From the NCBI GenBank assembly GCA_015680685.1, contig MNCI01003443.1, forward strand, positions 285,808 to 349,807: a DNA stretch of 64,000 nt, given 5' to 3'. A model generated the notes under the pieces. It was not told the origin of the DNA, searched no databases, and saw only the letters and a program-made list of their open reading frames with translations. Source of the DNA: Gnetum montanum (lineage: Eukaryota > Streptophyta > Gnetopsida > Gnetales > Gnetaceae). Of the stretch, positions 48,101 to 59,514 are shown piece by piece. Every line of letters starts with the position of its first letter. Position 1 is the first letter of the stretch. Position numbers and translations under genes: made by a program.

Positions 48101-48659
48101 ACTAATCTTTCAAATAATTCCCTCAAATCAAAAGGGACTTACAAATCATGAAAAGAAATTAACAATCCAAGCTAACATTTTTTCCAAACATTAGTAAAGT
48201 AAAAGAAAAGGAGAAAACACATGCATGGAATAGCTAATAAAAAAGTAAGAAAAGATTGTATGCAGATTTGTATAAGATGAAACATAGCATGTAGCTAATA
48301 GATAAGAGTAGTAGGTAAAAAAAATGTGAAGTGAAATAGATCTAATCTATTAGGATGTTAAATCAAGGAAAAAGGTAAAGAAACAAAAACTAGATCCATA
48401 GAAAATCTAGATGATACCAAAGACAAAAAGCCTCAAAGGAAAAATCCAAATTACAATACACACAAGAGATCAAGAACCTACAAATCCATAGAATGTACCA
48501 AGGACTCTAAATTATGTAGCAAAAGCCAAAGTGGGTACCATACCTAGGAGATAGAAACCTCAACCATGAGCACAAAAACCACAAATACTAGCTACATGAG
48601 ATACAACCTAAATTCAAGGGCTATAATTAACTTACAAAACACCATTGGATGACTCATCA
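48101..48659 (-). repeat. Right-hand LTR-like copy, ending at a gypsy LTR/polypurine junction
   Basis: 48101-48575 aligns with 36100-36545 and 37365-37413. The left flank 47235-47287 belongs to the same copy, interrupted by the solo LTR. The end at 48659 (GGATGACTCATCA) followed by TACCCTCACAAC is the LTR/polypurine junction of the A-D gypsy family. How these two facts fit together (truncated H LTR, or part of I) is unresolved. Confidence 0.45.
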
Positions 48660-50118
48660 TACCCTCACAACTGAGTAAATCTAGTCTTATAGCTTTGAAG
48701 CCCAAAATACAAGATTGGAACTAGAAATAATACATTATCAATGCAAAATGATTATAATGAATAAATGTATAAACCATGACTATATTATAATATAGTACAA
48801 GCCACATCATCAAGAATTTTTAGGGGGTAGTGACTAAGAGAAGAATCTCGTACTATTCCTACTTGGTATGAAAAGAAGCTAGAGGAGTTGGAAGTAGACA
48901 TATGAAATCTTTGAATTTGTGCTTCCATGTCTATCATTGTCCCTTTGAGCTGTCAATTTTGCTCATGCATCAATCCTTGCTCTTGTAGGAGTACTTATCA
49001 TCATTCATTATCATTAGCCTAGAACTTCTTATTACTCCTTTTTTCCTATAAGAGTTCATGTTGGGATACATCTACTTTGACCATTACCTGATGGAGTTTC
49101 TCTTCTACCTCTACGTGCAATCTACTTGCAAAAGTTTGGACTTTGTAAAGATACCTCCTTTGTTCCACTTACACATCCTCTTTAGCTTTCATGAGTCTTC
49201 TCTCAAGAATGGTGATAGTTGCTTCATGGTGAAGAATGTAGACATTTACCAAGAACTCTATTTTCTCCTATAATGTTGATTCACTTATGGTTATTTGATT
49301 AATTTTATCATGCAAGGTGTCAAATTTCTCCTTCATCTTACACCTTTTCTTGATTACTCTTTCATTTAGCAAAGCTAGAAGTTTGTGCAGTCTATGCACC
49401 TCAACATCCCAAGTTGCCTATTCAATTAAATGGATCTTTTTAAGCTCATTAATTTTCCTTGGCATTTTATTTGCTAGCTCATATCACAAGTTCCAATGCT
49501 TCTTCTTTGTGCAAAGATACTTATATCAAAATTGATCAATCATTTGACTTTTATCCTCTAACCATCACACCTATTAAGAAAGGAAAAGTATATGCTTCTC
49601 ATTTTCTTATTTCATTCTTTTCCATTCATAGGATTGATGCTTCAACATTCTAATTTGGTACTTCAAGACTTCTTTCATAATACAACTTCCTCACCAACCT
49701 AGCACTCGTGGAAAAGTTCAACCTACAAGTGCTTAATCTACACCTCTAGAGTGATTGTGAAAGGTGTAGGTACCAATGGTGTGAGATGTTTTAATTTTTC
49801 ATGAAATCATTGTACCTTGCTTTCACTTACCTACAATTCCTATAGATAGATAGAATGTCCTATTAACATTGATGGTTTCCAACTCAACCCATACATTGAT
49901 GAGTTTATTCTCCACTGTATAGTCAATGTTTGTCAACAACAACTTAGCATAAGGATAAACTCTTTACTTCTTCTCCACACAGTGGATAGTCTAGGTTAAT
50001 CAATGGGTTCTTGAAGAACTTCAACTCCATGTCATACATTATGTATGCTACACCTTGATCAATGTGATGAGAAAATACTCCATGAAGGTACATGAGTATG
50101 AGACTAAACATGGGCATA
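48660..50118 (-). pseudogene. Gypsy element H: 3' end of its coiled-coil third ORF, with polypurine tract
   Basis: TACCCTCACAAC at 48660-48671 is the reverse polypurine tract. Further right, about 49530-48800 on the minus strand reads as a coiled coil: KINELKKIHLIE, RLHKLLALLNERVIKKRCKM, TILERRLMKAKEDV, VEEKLHQVMVKVDVSQHELL. Stops fall at probable Gln codons. It is the counterpart of the third ORF in A and D. D is inserted at 50119, so more of H may lie to the right of 63472. Confidence 0.55.
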
Positions 50119-51057
50119 TGATAAGTCGCATTCTATCAATTGCGTCAACGAAACCATGTTGATGCATCCTCATCATTTAGGCCTTATCAACAAGGCCTAG
50201 TTGATGCATCATATCATGCATTGATGTGGCCCCATCAACATAGTGCCTACAGTCAACTATACATACTTGCTTGCAATTGCATTTATGGCATAAGTAGAGA
50301 TTGTAGTTGTAGTTAAGCTTTTGCATTTTGTCCATTCAAAAGTTAGAACTTTTTTTCCAAGTGCCTACAGTAGGAGTCATTGAGTGTATGGATCTTTATT
50401 CAAGCATTGTTGTACCTAAGTATAACAGTGTGTGTGGTAATAAAGATGAGCTTTCTGATAAACCTTGTAGCACTTTGGAAAAATTAGCTATTTCATTTCT
50501 GCATTTAATGTTTTCCTTTATGTATTAAATGTTTTGAATTATTTATTAAATGTTTTCCAGTAATTAAGTTAATGAGGCAATTAAGTAAGATAGGTTACAC
50601 ACATAAGTATGACTGCTTCGAGTGTAACACATATTCGCTTGGTAATCCTAGTAGTGTTATTGCTTAGTACGTCCAATAGCATAGCACTTGGTCACCTAGG
50701 AGCAGACACATGGGTTTAGGATGTGTATGAAAAGTGGGATCAGATGCTTATGTTAGGATTAGATAAAAGCTATTTAATTCGTTAATTTAAATTTAGTTAA
50801 TCAAATTATTTTTATCTACATTTGAGCACCAACTTATAAAACACAAAATGATAAAAATCAAATGCCTCAGTTACACTTAACCATACTAATGTACGTCACA
50901 AGTGTAATTGGGAAGACAATGATTAACCTTAGGGCTAGATTCACTTCCTAAAGGATTGGTGCACCAAAAACAATAAATTCCATGGAATTTGATTGGATTA
51001 CACTTGAATACTTTGTGATTCATATGGTTGGACATAGGGGTACCTCACCAATCATCA
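50119..51057 (+). repeat. 5' LTR of element D
   Basis: 939 bp, TGATAAGTCGC to ACCAATCATCA. It matches 62556-63472. A 21-bp or so tandem duplication (TATTAAATGTTTT repeated at 50523 and 50543) is absent from the 3' LTR. U3 (50145-50240) carries CATCAAC, GTTGATGCATC and AGGCCT-type inverted motifs. AATAAAG lies at about 50440. Confidence 0.9.
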
Positions 51058-51078
51058 TTGGTGTTGTTGTCGAGGACT
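51058..51078 (+). other. Primer-binding site of D (decayed tRNA-Asp)
   Basis: TTGGTGTTGTTGTCGAGGACT after the LTR. Against TTGGCGCCGTTGCCGGGGAT it is changed almost only by C-to-T and G-to-A. Confidence 0.8.
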
Positions 51079-51223
51079 TTGTTTGTGGGACGTGCACTAT
51101 TTAGGTTTAAGTGAATACCATTAATATCATTATATGAACCTCAAGGTCAATATTATTTCCACTATACATAGAATTATAAAAAGCACACTAATAATTTTAC
51201 TTTTTTTTGTTTTGTTTTGAAAA

Positions 51224-53060
51224 ATGTTTTCTTCTTCTCACAAGCATGAAGATACTAAACCATTGGTCCCATAAGAATGCAAGGTGGTATACACTCATCC
51301 AAATGAGTTTGTGCCAAATTTCACCTTCATCCTACATCAAAATGAATAGCTATGATGGCATGATATGGAGGGCAACATCATCTTGCCCCCTTATCGATCT
51401 ATGCCTATGATGCTATTCAAGACCCTTAAGAAGTTGGGCATAGCATATCTTCACGAAGAATACATTGTGGATGGATATGACACTAGAAAATAGTATCCCA
51501 CTAAAACACAATGCAAACAAGATCAACATTAGGGGAAACTTCATGAAGCTACAAAGGGAAAACATTACACCAATCCCTTGTTCCTACTAAATCAAGATGA
51601 CATTAAGGATCCTCCTACTAAAGGTTCTCCAAATGAAGATTCTCCATCCCTTGCTACTGATGACAAGGGTGTGAACTTGAACCTATGATCCACCATTCAT
51701 AAATTAGATTCAAGAAAAAGTGATAGCTAAGGTAGGGACTCGAGTAAGCACCATAATAGAAAGGTATCTAATGATGGTGATTATAATAAACATAAGAGTG
51801 ATGGTAGACACCATGGTGGTGATGGAAATACACCATTCCCTTCATCTGATTCTAAACATTCCTCTTCATCTAATGATTCTCAAGGAAGCCACTATTGAAA
51901 AAACCATGATGAAGGTGATCACCAAGATAATAGTGACCATGAACACCACCAAAATCAAAGGGGTGGCCAAAACCATAATCAGCATCATCAAAGTAGTGTT
52001 GATGATTAACCTTTATTGGTGACTCGAAGTATGCTCAACATTGCAAAGTAGTTAAAATTCCAACTAGGCATATGAAGGATAGTTGGATCAAGTGCATAGA
52101 CATGAACAATATCCCAAGATTTGAGAAGGGATACAACTCTGATCTACAAACACATCTACAAGTTTTTCATGATGCTTGTACCTTACAAAACATAGAGAAT
52201 AAGTGGTAGAAACTTAAGCTTTTCCCAAGGACACTTATTAAGGAAGCTAAAATCTAGTTCCAATCTTTGAAACTAGAATCTATTTGTAGATGGAGTACCA
52301 TGTTAGAGTTCTTCAATGACAAATATCAAATGTACTCTATAATGTCTAATCTAAGAAGGAAAATCAAAATCTATAAACAAGAACCCTTGGATGTCATCAT
52401 GGATGGATACCATTCACTCTTACATCAATGCCCTGTCCATGGTTATTCTTAGAGAGAACAACTTTACCACATCATAGATGGACTTGGAGAAAAAACAAGA
52501 ATCCTTGGGGTGTATGCCCAAGGAATATTATTTTAATTAAGATCTCATCAAATTCAAATGCTAATTAAGTAGGTCGCAAAAGAATAAGGTGAGCTACAAA
52601 AAAGGGAAAATGTTGAAGAGTATAATAGGAATCCATCCATCAGAAAATGAGAGGTTTGATTTTCTAACAAAGAGAAGCCACCACTTGATGAAGTGGTAAA
52701 CAAAAATACCTTGCCCAACCAAAAATTTATTTCCAATATTTTGGCCAAGGTTGATAAATTATGGGACTCTTTGGATGAGAAAATTCAAACCATTTTGAAG
52801 ATTGCTAAAGAATCCAACAAGCAAAATAGTGATCATAATCACAGGAGGCGAAAAGAAGTTGAACGTGCCTACCAAAGAGGTAAGGGCAAAGCTCCTGTAG
52901 TAGAGGAAGTTGTGGAGTATAACTCTGATGATGAAACTAAATGTGACATTTGTCAAGATGAACATCCAAAGAGATGTTGCCTTGTGGTGTCACACTTACA
53001 AGGGTCTAGATTGTATGCATTGAATCCTCACCTAGCATGTAGGCAAGCTCCAAGATGACT
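51224..53060 (+). pseudogene. Gag of element D (broken)
   Basis: ATG 51224 (MFSSSHKHEDTKPL), then EFVPNFTFILH. A long D/H/S/N-rich low-complexity part (51600-52010). Capsid-like segment 52220-52520: LKLESICRWSTMLEFFNDKY, EPLDVIMDGYHSLLHQCPVH. The stretch 52693-53058 is open and ends with the zinc knuckle CDICQDEHPKRCC (52942-52980), all CX2CX3HX4C ligands present. The gag layout matches B2 and C. Confidence 0.78.
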
Positions 53061-53688
53061 ACCTTACCCTCAAGGCAATCCAAGATAGTTCCACCAACAA
53101 CAACAAGCTTACTACCCAAGTGGAAATCCTTCACAATTGTATGAAAAATACCAATAGTAGTATCAACCACAATCATGGAGAATGCCACTACTAAGCCAGT
53201 AGTACCCTTATAGGTAACTAGATCCATATGGGTACTATGTTTAGTAGCCTGCCTCCCTTAGAAGTTCTACAAGCCATGCATCATTCCAGCATCACGATTA
53301 CCCTCTAGAGTATTATCAAATACATTCATCATCTATTTGAGGGGAAAACCCATATCCATATCATTCTCTACATCCCTTTGCACATACACCTCCACCTTCA
53401 AACTAGTTACCTCCTACTCCTCCTATGTAGGGTGGGATTCCTCCATAGCTACAACAACAAAATGCTACAAGGTTTGTACACTCACAACTAGTTTTTCAAC
53501 CAAGTGGTCTAGACAATAGATCAAGGAAAAAACCTATTTTCTAACCCAACAATCCTCTCCAACCCTCATAACCTACTTTGGCTAATTGTCCTGCATCTCC
53601 AGCACCCTCATCTTGTGCATCAAATACCTTTGAGTGCCCTTCAAACTAAGTGTTTCCTAGGATCCACATTGTAATGTTAACTCATGTC
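53061..53688 (+). pseudogene. Gag-protease link of element D
   Basis: Pro/Gln/Tyr/Ser-rich reading with many stops. It corresponds to the B2 segment 18900-19600. Low-complexity linker; no domain. Confidence 0.5.
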
Positions 53689-54117
53689 ATTTCTAACTGG
53701 ATCAAGGTTGGAAATCTTTCCACAAAAAGATCTAATCTAGGAAGTCCACTCATTTATCTACAGATTGCTAGACAAGTGCGATGCAAAGCTCTTCTTAACT
53801 CTAATTCCAAAGTTAACCTCATCACCCATGAGATGTACAAGGCTTGGAACCTACCACCTCTTAATAAGAGAAACATTTGTCTAGAATTAGCAAATCAGTC
53901 GATTACCATTCCTTTGGGATTAGTAGAGAAAATTATGACCATAGTTTGTGGGTGGTCCTATCTTGCTAATTTTTTTTTAGTAATCAAGATGGACAACTGT
54001 AAAAATGACTTCCCCATCATCATGGGAAGAGCTTGGTTAAGCATAGTCGATACAAGAATGAGTATAAGAAACCTATCTTTAGAAATATCCAAGGAAAATG
54101 AGCTAGGAAAAATTTAG
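53689..54117 (+). pseudogene. Aspartic protease of element D
   Basis: Open stretch with KALLNSNSKVNLITHEMYKA, LANQSITIPLGLVEKIM and FPIIMGRAWLSIVD. The active site D-S-G reads NSN, so it is dead. A stop at 54115 comes just after the GKI motif, where B2 reads on into RT as one polyprotein. Confidence 0.75.
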
Positions 54118-54486
54118 AAGAAGTGTATACCATGCATCGCGTACAATGATAACAAGTGCAACTACATCCAAAATATTTCATCAATGAAGAGTAAATACAT
54201 TAAGGCATGCAATTAGTATGCACAAGAAATTAACATTCAAAGGTATCTGTATGCAGTAGCCACAAATCAAGAGGACACCCATTGGTTGATAGTTGATTTA
54301 GATAATAGCACAATATGCATGGAGACTATTAAGAGCTTAACTTGTGCATATGTTAAAGGCATGGACAAAATTAAACAAGTTCATTCCCAACTCTTTGATG
54401 AAGATGATGATACCTATTGGTGAGAGTTGGAAATCCTTGATCACTTCAAGTAGGAGCCCCTAGAACTAAAAAATTTACCAACCAAA

Positions 54487-55440
54487 ATGGAGTACACATT
54501 TTTAAAGAATGATAAACTAGTTATCATTAATGCCAGGCTTGCTCCTAAGAAAAAAGAAAAGTTTTTGAAAGTGGTGAACAAATGGTCAATAGCCTTTGCT
54601 TGGTCATATCCAGAGTTAGCAGAAATTGATCCAAGGATATGCCAGCATCGCATCTACACTGAATTGGCCATGAAGCTTAGAAGATAGCTGCATAGGTGGC
54701 TAAACCCCAAAGTAAAGCAAATCATCAAGGAGGAAATAGAGCAACTCCTCAAGGTAGGGTTCATCTATCCAATCATAGATAGTGAGTGGGTTAGTTCACT
54801 TGTAACTGTATCAAAGAATGGTAACAAATGGTAGGTTTGCATTGACTTTAGACTATTGAATATGGCAACATTTAAGGATCACTTTCCTTTGTCATTTGTA
54901 GATCAAGTGTTAGATACTATATCTGGGCATTGTTATTATAGCTTCTTGGATGGTTATAGTGGCTATAACCAAATCCAAATTATACCCAAAGATCATGCCA
55001 AGATAACATTCACCAGTTCCTAGGGAACTTTTACATATTGTAAGATGTCATTTGGTCTATGCAATATCCCTGCAACCTTGCAATGCTTGGTCCTTAGTAT
55101 CTTTCAATAATAAGTTGGTAGTGGTGTTGAATTCTTCATAGATGAATTCTCCACCTATGGAGCAACATTCATGCAAGCCTTGAACTACCTAGAGCAAGTA
55201 TTGAAGAGATGTGTAGAGATAAACCTATGGCTCAACTAGCAAATGAGCCATCTTATGGTCCAAGAAGGCATTGTGCTAAGGTACCAAATTTTGTAGACAT
55301 GGATTGAGGTAGACTTAGAAAAAATAAGGGTCATCCAAGGAATAGCATGCAAACCAAAGATCGTTAAAGATGTTCGGTCATTCCTTGGACACACTAGCTA
55401 CTACCAATGATTTATAGAGAATTTCTATAAGATCACAAAG
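54487..55440 (+). pseudogene. Reverse transcriptase of element D
   Basis: MEYTFLKNDKLVIINARLAP begins the pre-RT link. Then EEIEQLLKVGFIYPIIDSEW, CIDFRLLNMATFKDHFPLSF, FLDGYSGYNQIQI, MSFGLCN. The active-site box at 55135-55146 reads FIDE instead of FMDD. FLGHTSYYQ near 55385 is the thumb motif. Several in-frame stops, mostly TAG. Confidence 0.8.
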
Positions 55441-55950
55441 TTGTTGGTGGAGCTTACAAAGAAAGATGCACCTTTCATCTGTACCAAGGAATGTGACCAT
55501 GTGTTCCAACAATTAAAGGAGAAACTCATAGAAACACTAATCCTACAAGCACCAGACTGGTCTAAACCCTTCCATATCATGATAGATGCATCTGAATATG
55601 TCTTGGGAGTAGTGCTCATGTAGATGGATGATAAGAAATGTCCATACTATATCCACTGCACAAGCCAACGCATTGTGGGAGCACAATTAAACTACACCAT
55701 TATGCAAAAAGAACTAATGGTAGTGGTGTACATGTTAGAAACGTTTAGGCACTATGTGCTTGGTTACAAAGTATTTATGCATACGAACCATAGTGCAATC
55801 TACTTCCTCATGAATAAGCTGATGCTGAGCCCTCATGTCATACAGTGGCTTATGATCTTGCAGGAACTTGATCTCACTATGGTAGATCAAAAAGGGACCA
55901 AGAATGTGGTCGCTGACCACCTTTCTTACTTAATATGGGATAACAAAGAA
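55441..55950 (+). pseudogene. RNase H of element D
   Basis: Nearly open: MIDASEYVLGVVLM (catalytic Asp), one TAG at 55621, then FRHYVLGYKVFMHTNHSAIY, QELDLTMVDQKGTKNVVADH and LSYLIWDNKEG. The Ty3/gypsy DH.A motif reads NHSA. Confidence 0.8.
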
Positions 55951-57310
55951 GGGAAGAGCCCACGCTCTAATCATTTTTCAAATGAACTCCTCGTTACAAG
56001 AGTAATAAGTGAACAAATGCCTATAAAAGTAATATGGTATAATCGCATCCTCACATATCTTCTCACTCAAGAGATGCCACAAGACTTGGATTTTAGGAAG
56101 AAACAACAATTTCTTCATCAAGCCAAATACTTCATGGAAATCAACAGACACCTTTACAAGGTGTGTGCCAATGGCCTAATTTGTTGGTGTGTACCTAATG
56201 AAGATCAACTACATGTTCTCCAAGATGCTCATGAAGGACCTTGCAAAGGCCACTATGCAAGGAGATGCATGGCCATAAAAATCTTGATGGCAAGATACTA
56301 TTGCCCTACAATCTTTAGGGATCCCCACTAGTTCATCAAGTCTTGTGAACATTGTTAACATGATAGGGGGATGACCACTTGCATGGAAGGTCATCAATAG
56401 TGGATTAAACCACTCAAACCTTTTGACATATGGGATGTTGACTTCATGGGTTCCATCACACCCATGTGCAATAGAAAGGCATATATTATAGTAGCAATTA
56501 ACGACTACACAAAATGGGAAGAAGTAGTAGTCATTACCGATTGTACATCATCCACTACTATCAAACTTATACAACAAAATATCATGAATAGTTTTGGGTT
56601 GACACGTTTACTAATTTCTAGGTAGAACATGAATAGGTTTGGAACTCATTTCACAAATTCCACATTTAGAAAATTAATTCATCACTTGTGGGTAGAACAT
56701 AAATTAACAACACCTTACCATACCCAAGCCAATGGTTAAGCATAGGTAACCAACTAGGGGATTACAAAAATACTAACATGAACCATTAGCAAATATAGGA
56801 AGGACTGGAGTACAAAACTTAACGATGCTCTCTAGGCTTATTGTTCAACTTGGAAACTTCCTATTGGCTATTCTCCCTATGAGTTAATGTATGAGAAACT
56901 TTGAATGCTCCCAATCCAATCTGAGCTTTGTACACTCTCAACAGTCTACGATCTAAACCTTGATCTAATTCTAGCATAAAAGGAAAGATTGATCAATCTA
57001 AACATGCTGGATGAAAATCAATTGGTGGCCCTATCCTTAAATGAGGTGAACAAAGCATTCAACAAGCAACGTCATGACCTTAGAATCAAGAAAGTAAAAC
57101 TTCAACCAAGAGATAAGGTTTTCTACTAGAACCCCACACATGTACTCCAAAAGAAAAAATTCCAAACATTGTGAGAGGGACCTTATATAATTGGTCAAAC
57201 CTTTCCCTCTAGGGCCATGTTGATCTACAAACCTGATAGCCCAAATAAAAAGTAGTTGGTCAATATTCACAAGTCAAGCCTTTCCTCGAACCTAGATAGG
57301 CCAGTGTAAA
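55951..57310 (+). pseudogene. Integrase of element D (broken)
   Basis: The first 380 bp is open: FLHQAKYFMEINRHLYKVCA, HEGPCKGHYARRCMA, RYYCPTIF, then CEHC after a stop (HHCC finger). The core follows with MGSITPMCNRKAYIIVAIND, a local duplication-like disruption around 56600-56650 (NRFG...GTHF), TTPYHTQANG, YRKDW, YSPYELMYEKL. The C-terminal module has RIKKVKLQPRDKVFY and NPTHVLQKKKFQTL (57085-57160). No chromodomain. Confidence 0.8.
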
Positions 57311-59514
57311 TGTCAATCTTGATAGATGGACAACCATATTCTATTTTTTGAATACCCTCCTTCCAACTTAGTCATGGAGGAGATGGCCATCCATGTTAAC
57401 CATCAAATTGATTTATCAATTTTTCTTCCTTTTAGCTTTTCACATTTTTGGAATTTTTAAATTTTTCTAATTTTACACCATCTTTAGTACCTTTGAAACT
57501 TTCTTGATTATTTTACATTTTCTTATATATTTTACTTTATTTGGTTTTATCTTTTCCTTGTGTGATATTTTCTTATTTTTGCTAATAAAGAGTGCTTTAT
57601 CATCACAAGACACGGTGCCACTATTGTTGTCTACTAATTATGGTTTTTGCTTAATATTGTGATTGTTGATGTTTGATTTTTTTTTTTTGAATTTTGATGT
57701 CTAATGACTTTGACATGGTTTATTTTTCATGGAACAGGTAGTGAGTCCACATCATCCACCCATCTAATGAACTCTGTGGTTTTCCTTGTTCTAGGAATTG
57801 GAGTTTCCTTTTCATTAAAGAAACTTTTAATCAATCAATGACCTTGGTAGTACTAGAATTAGGAAGGACTCAAAGGTTTGTAAAGGGTGTGACTTAAAGG
57901 GGACTCAATACTCTTTGTACTCTTCTACTTGCTTGAGTGCTTGAGTGTTTTCTTGAGTGTTTTTCATGGACTTCTTACTATTCTACACCAACAACTAATA
58001 GGAAGTTAAATAACGTCATTGCATGGTGTGGTTTCCATTTCAACAACAACAATGGGAATTCAAAGCACATCCCTTCGACACAAATAAGTCCTTGCATGGT
58101 GTGGTTTCCATTTTAAGAAAAATAATAGGAATTCAAAGCACACCCCTTGGACAAATAAATAGGCTACAAGCACTAGTTATAAGACTTGAACAACATGCAC
58201 CTATGCCTAAAGGTTCCCTCTAAGTAAGGCCCTCTCTCTGACTTCCTACTTCTCTTTTTCTCTCTTTGTGGAATGGTGGTTGTTTTGTGGAAGCACTCTT
58301 GTGTCTCGAGTGGATGGATCGGTCTTAGAGTGGCGATGCAAAGTCACTAAAAGCAGATGATTTTTTTTTGGACTGAAGATGAAACTTCTAGGGTCATTTT
58401 AACCACAAATTCCACAAGGGACTTCTTATGACCTCAATTTAGAACTCCATTCCACCTTCTCTATACTGTAATTCACCTCACTACCATGTTCTATGTTACG
58501 CTCTATGTCTTAGTTTGATATGTTGGAATTCTTAAGTAGATTCTTTCAGTTCAATCCTTAACTTTTCATGATCATTAAATCGACTATGGGGCCCATGGAC
58601 TCCATAGTTGAGTTTATGTAAGGGAAAAAAGGGCATTAGCCTACTATGGGGAGGACCCACTTGCATAGCTCTTGGCTTGATTAGTTAAGGTTCCTTACCT
58701 TTGACATTACTACAATCCTATCTTTCACATTTTCCATTAAGTATTCCACTCAGTGCTCCTTAATCTTTTATTTTATTCATCCACTAAATCAATTTTTCTC
58801 CTTTTTTACAAAATTTATGAGCTTGAACACCCTCTTCTCATGTTTTCATACTATTCTTGGTCTTTTAAGCTTTCATTTGATACTAATTTCACTCAAAAAC
58901 TCTTCATATTTTGCAAGTTTGACTAAGGTCAAAGTTTGACTATGGTGGTTAACAATTGCATCATTAAGGCCCCATCAATGCATCCACCCTAGTCAACAAG
59001 GCCCAGTCAACTAGGCCTCATCAATGCATTGCAAAAACCCTATATATACTGCTAGATACTTTGCAATTTTTTTCGATTTTCTCATAACACAAGGACAATT
59101 TTTGAAATTTTTTGGAGCCCAAAACCTACCAAAGCTTATAACTTCATAGCTGTTTGTCCAAATTACTCCATTTTTTAATACTATGCTTACCAGAGGTAAG
59201 ATCTTTATCGTGGGACCTGCAAAACTAAAAGTTTTCAATGAAAAATCAATGAAAATTTTTGAAAATTCTCCTAGCTGCCCTAAAGGGTTAACAACCTTAA
59301 CCATATATAAACATCAACTTTTTCACAAGTTAACCCTTTCAACAACCTTCAGGATGATTAATTAATGATAATACATAAATAAATCATAATTGGATTAATT
59401 AAATCAACTATAATCACAACTTAGTCAAGTGTAACTATCCTCAAGAGTTAAGGTATCCCAATTGTTTTAAGGTTACACAATAATTACTAATCCATGGTCT
59501 TATTGTGATTATAT
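57311..59514 (+). other. Spacer of element D
   Basis: 2.2 kb, no coding signal. T-rich at 57420-57560 and 57680-57690. Contains the conserved block ending AGTCCACATCATCCACCCATC (57741-57765) and an internal repeat: CATGGTGTGGTTTCCATTT near 58022 and again near 58095, each followed by TGGGAATTCAAAGCACA-like sequence. Confidence 0.7.

Larger units (their letters stand above)
34876..48659 (-). mobile_element. Gypsy element I, Tat-like with additional RNase H (boundaries partly uncertain)
   Basis: Minus strand. The left edge (TGTCCCACCAATTTTGGGCC at 34876) cuts sharply into the G integrase and is taken as the end of the 3' LTR. Going right: LTR-like sequence to about 37440, integrase (39620-38500), additional RNase H (40021-39830), a + strand coding relic (40206-42960), protease (44080-43680), gag (46889-44850), then a second LTR-like segment to about 48659. 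The order gag-PR-...-aRNH-IN fits the Tat group (Ogre, Retand and relatives). I could not find its RT, and the right boundary is inferred only. Confidence 0.5.
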
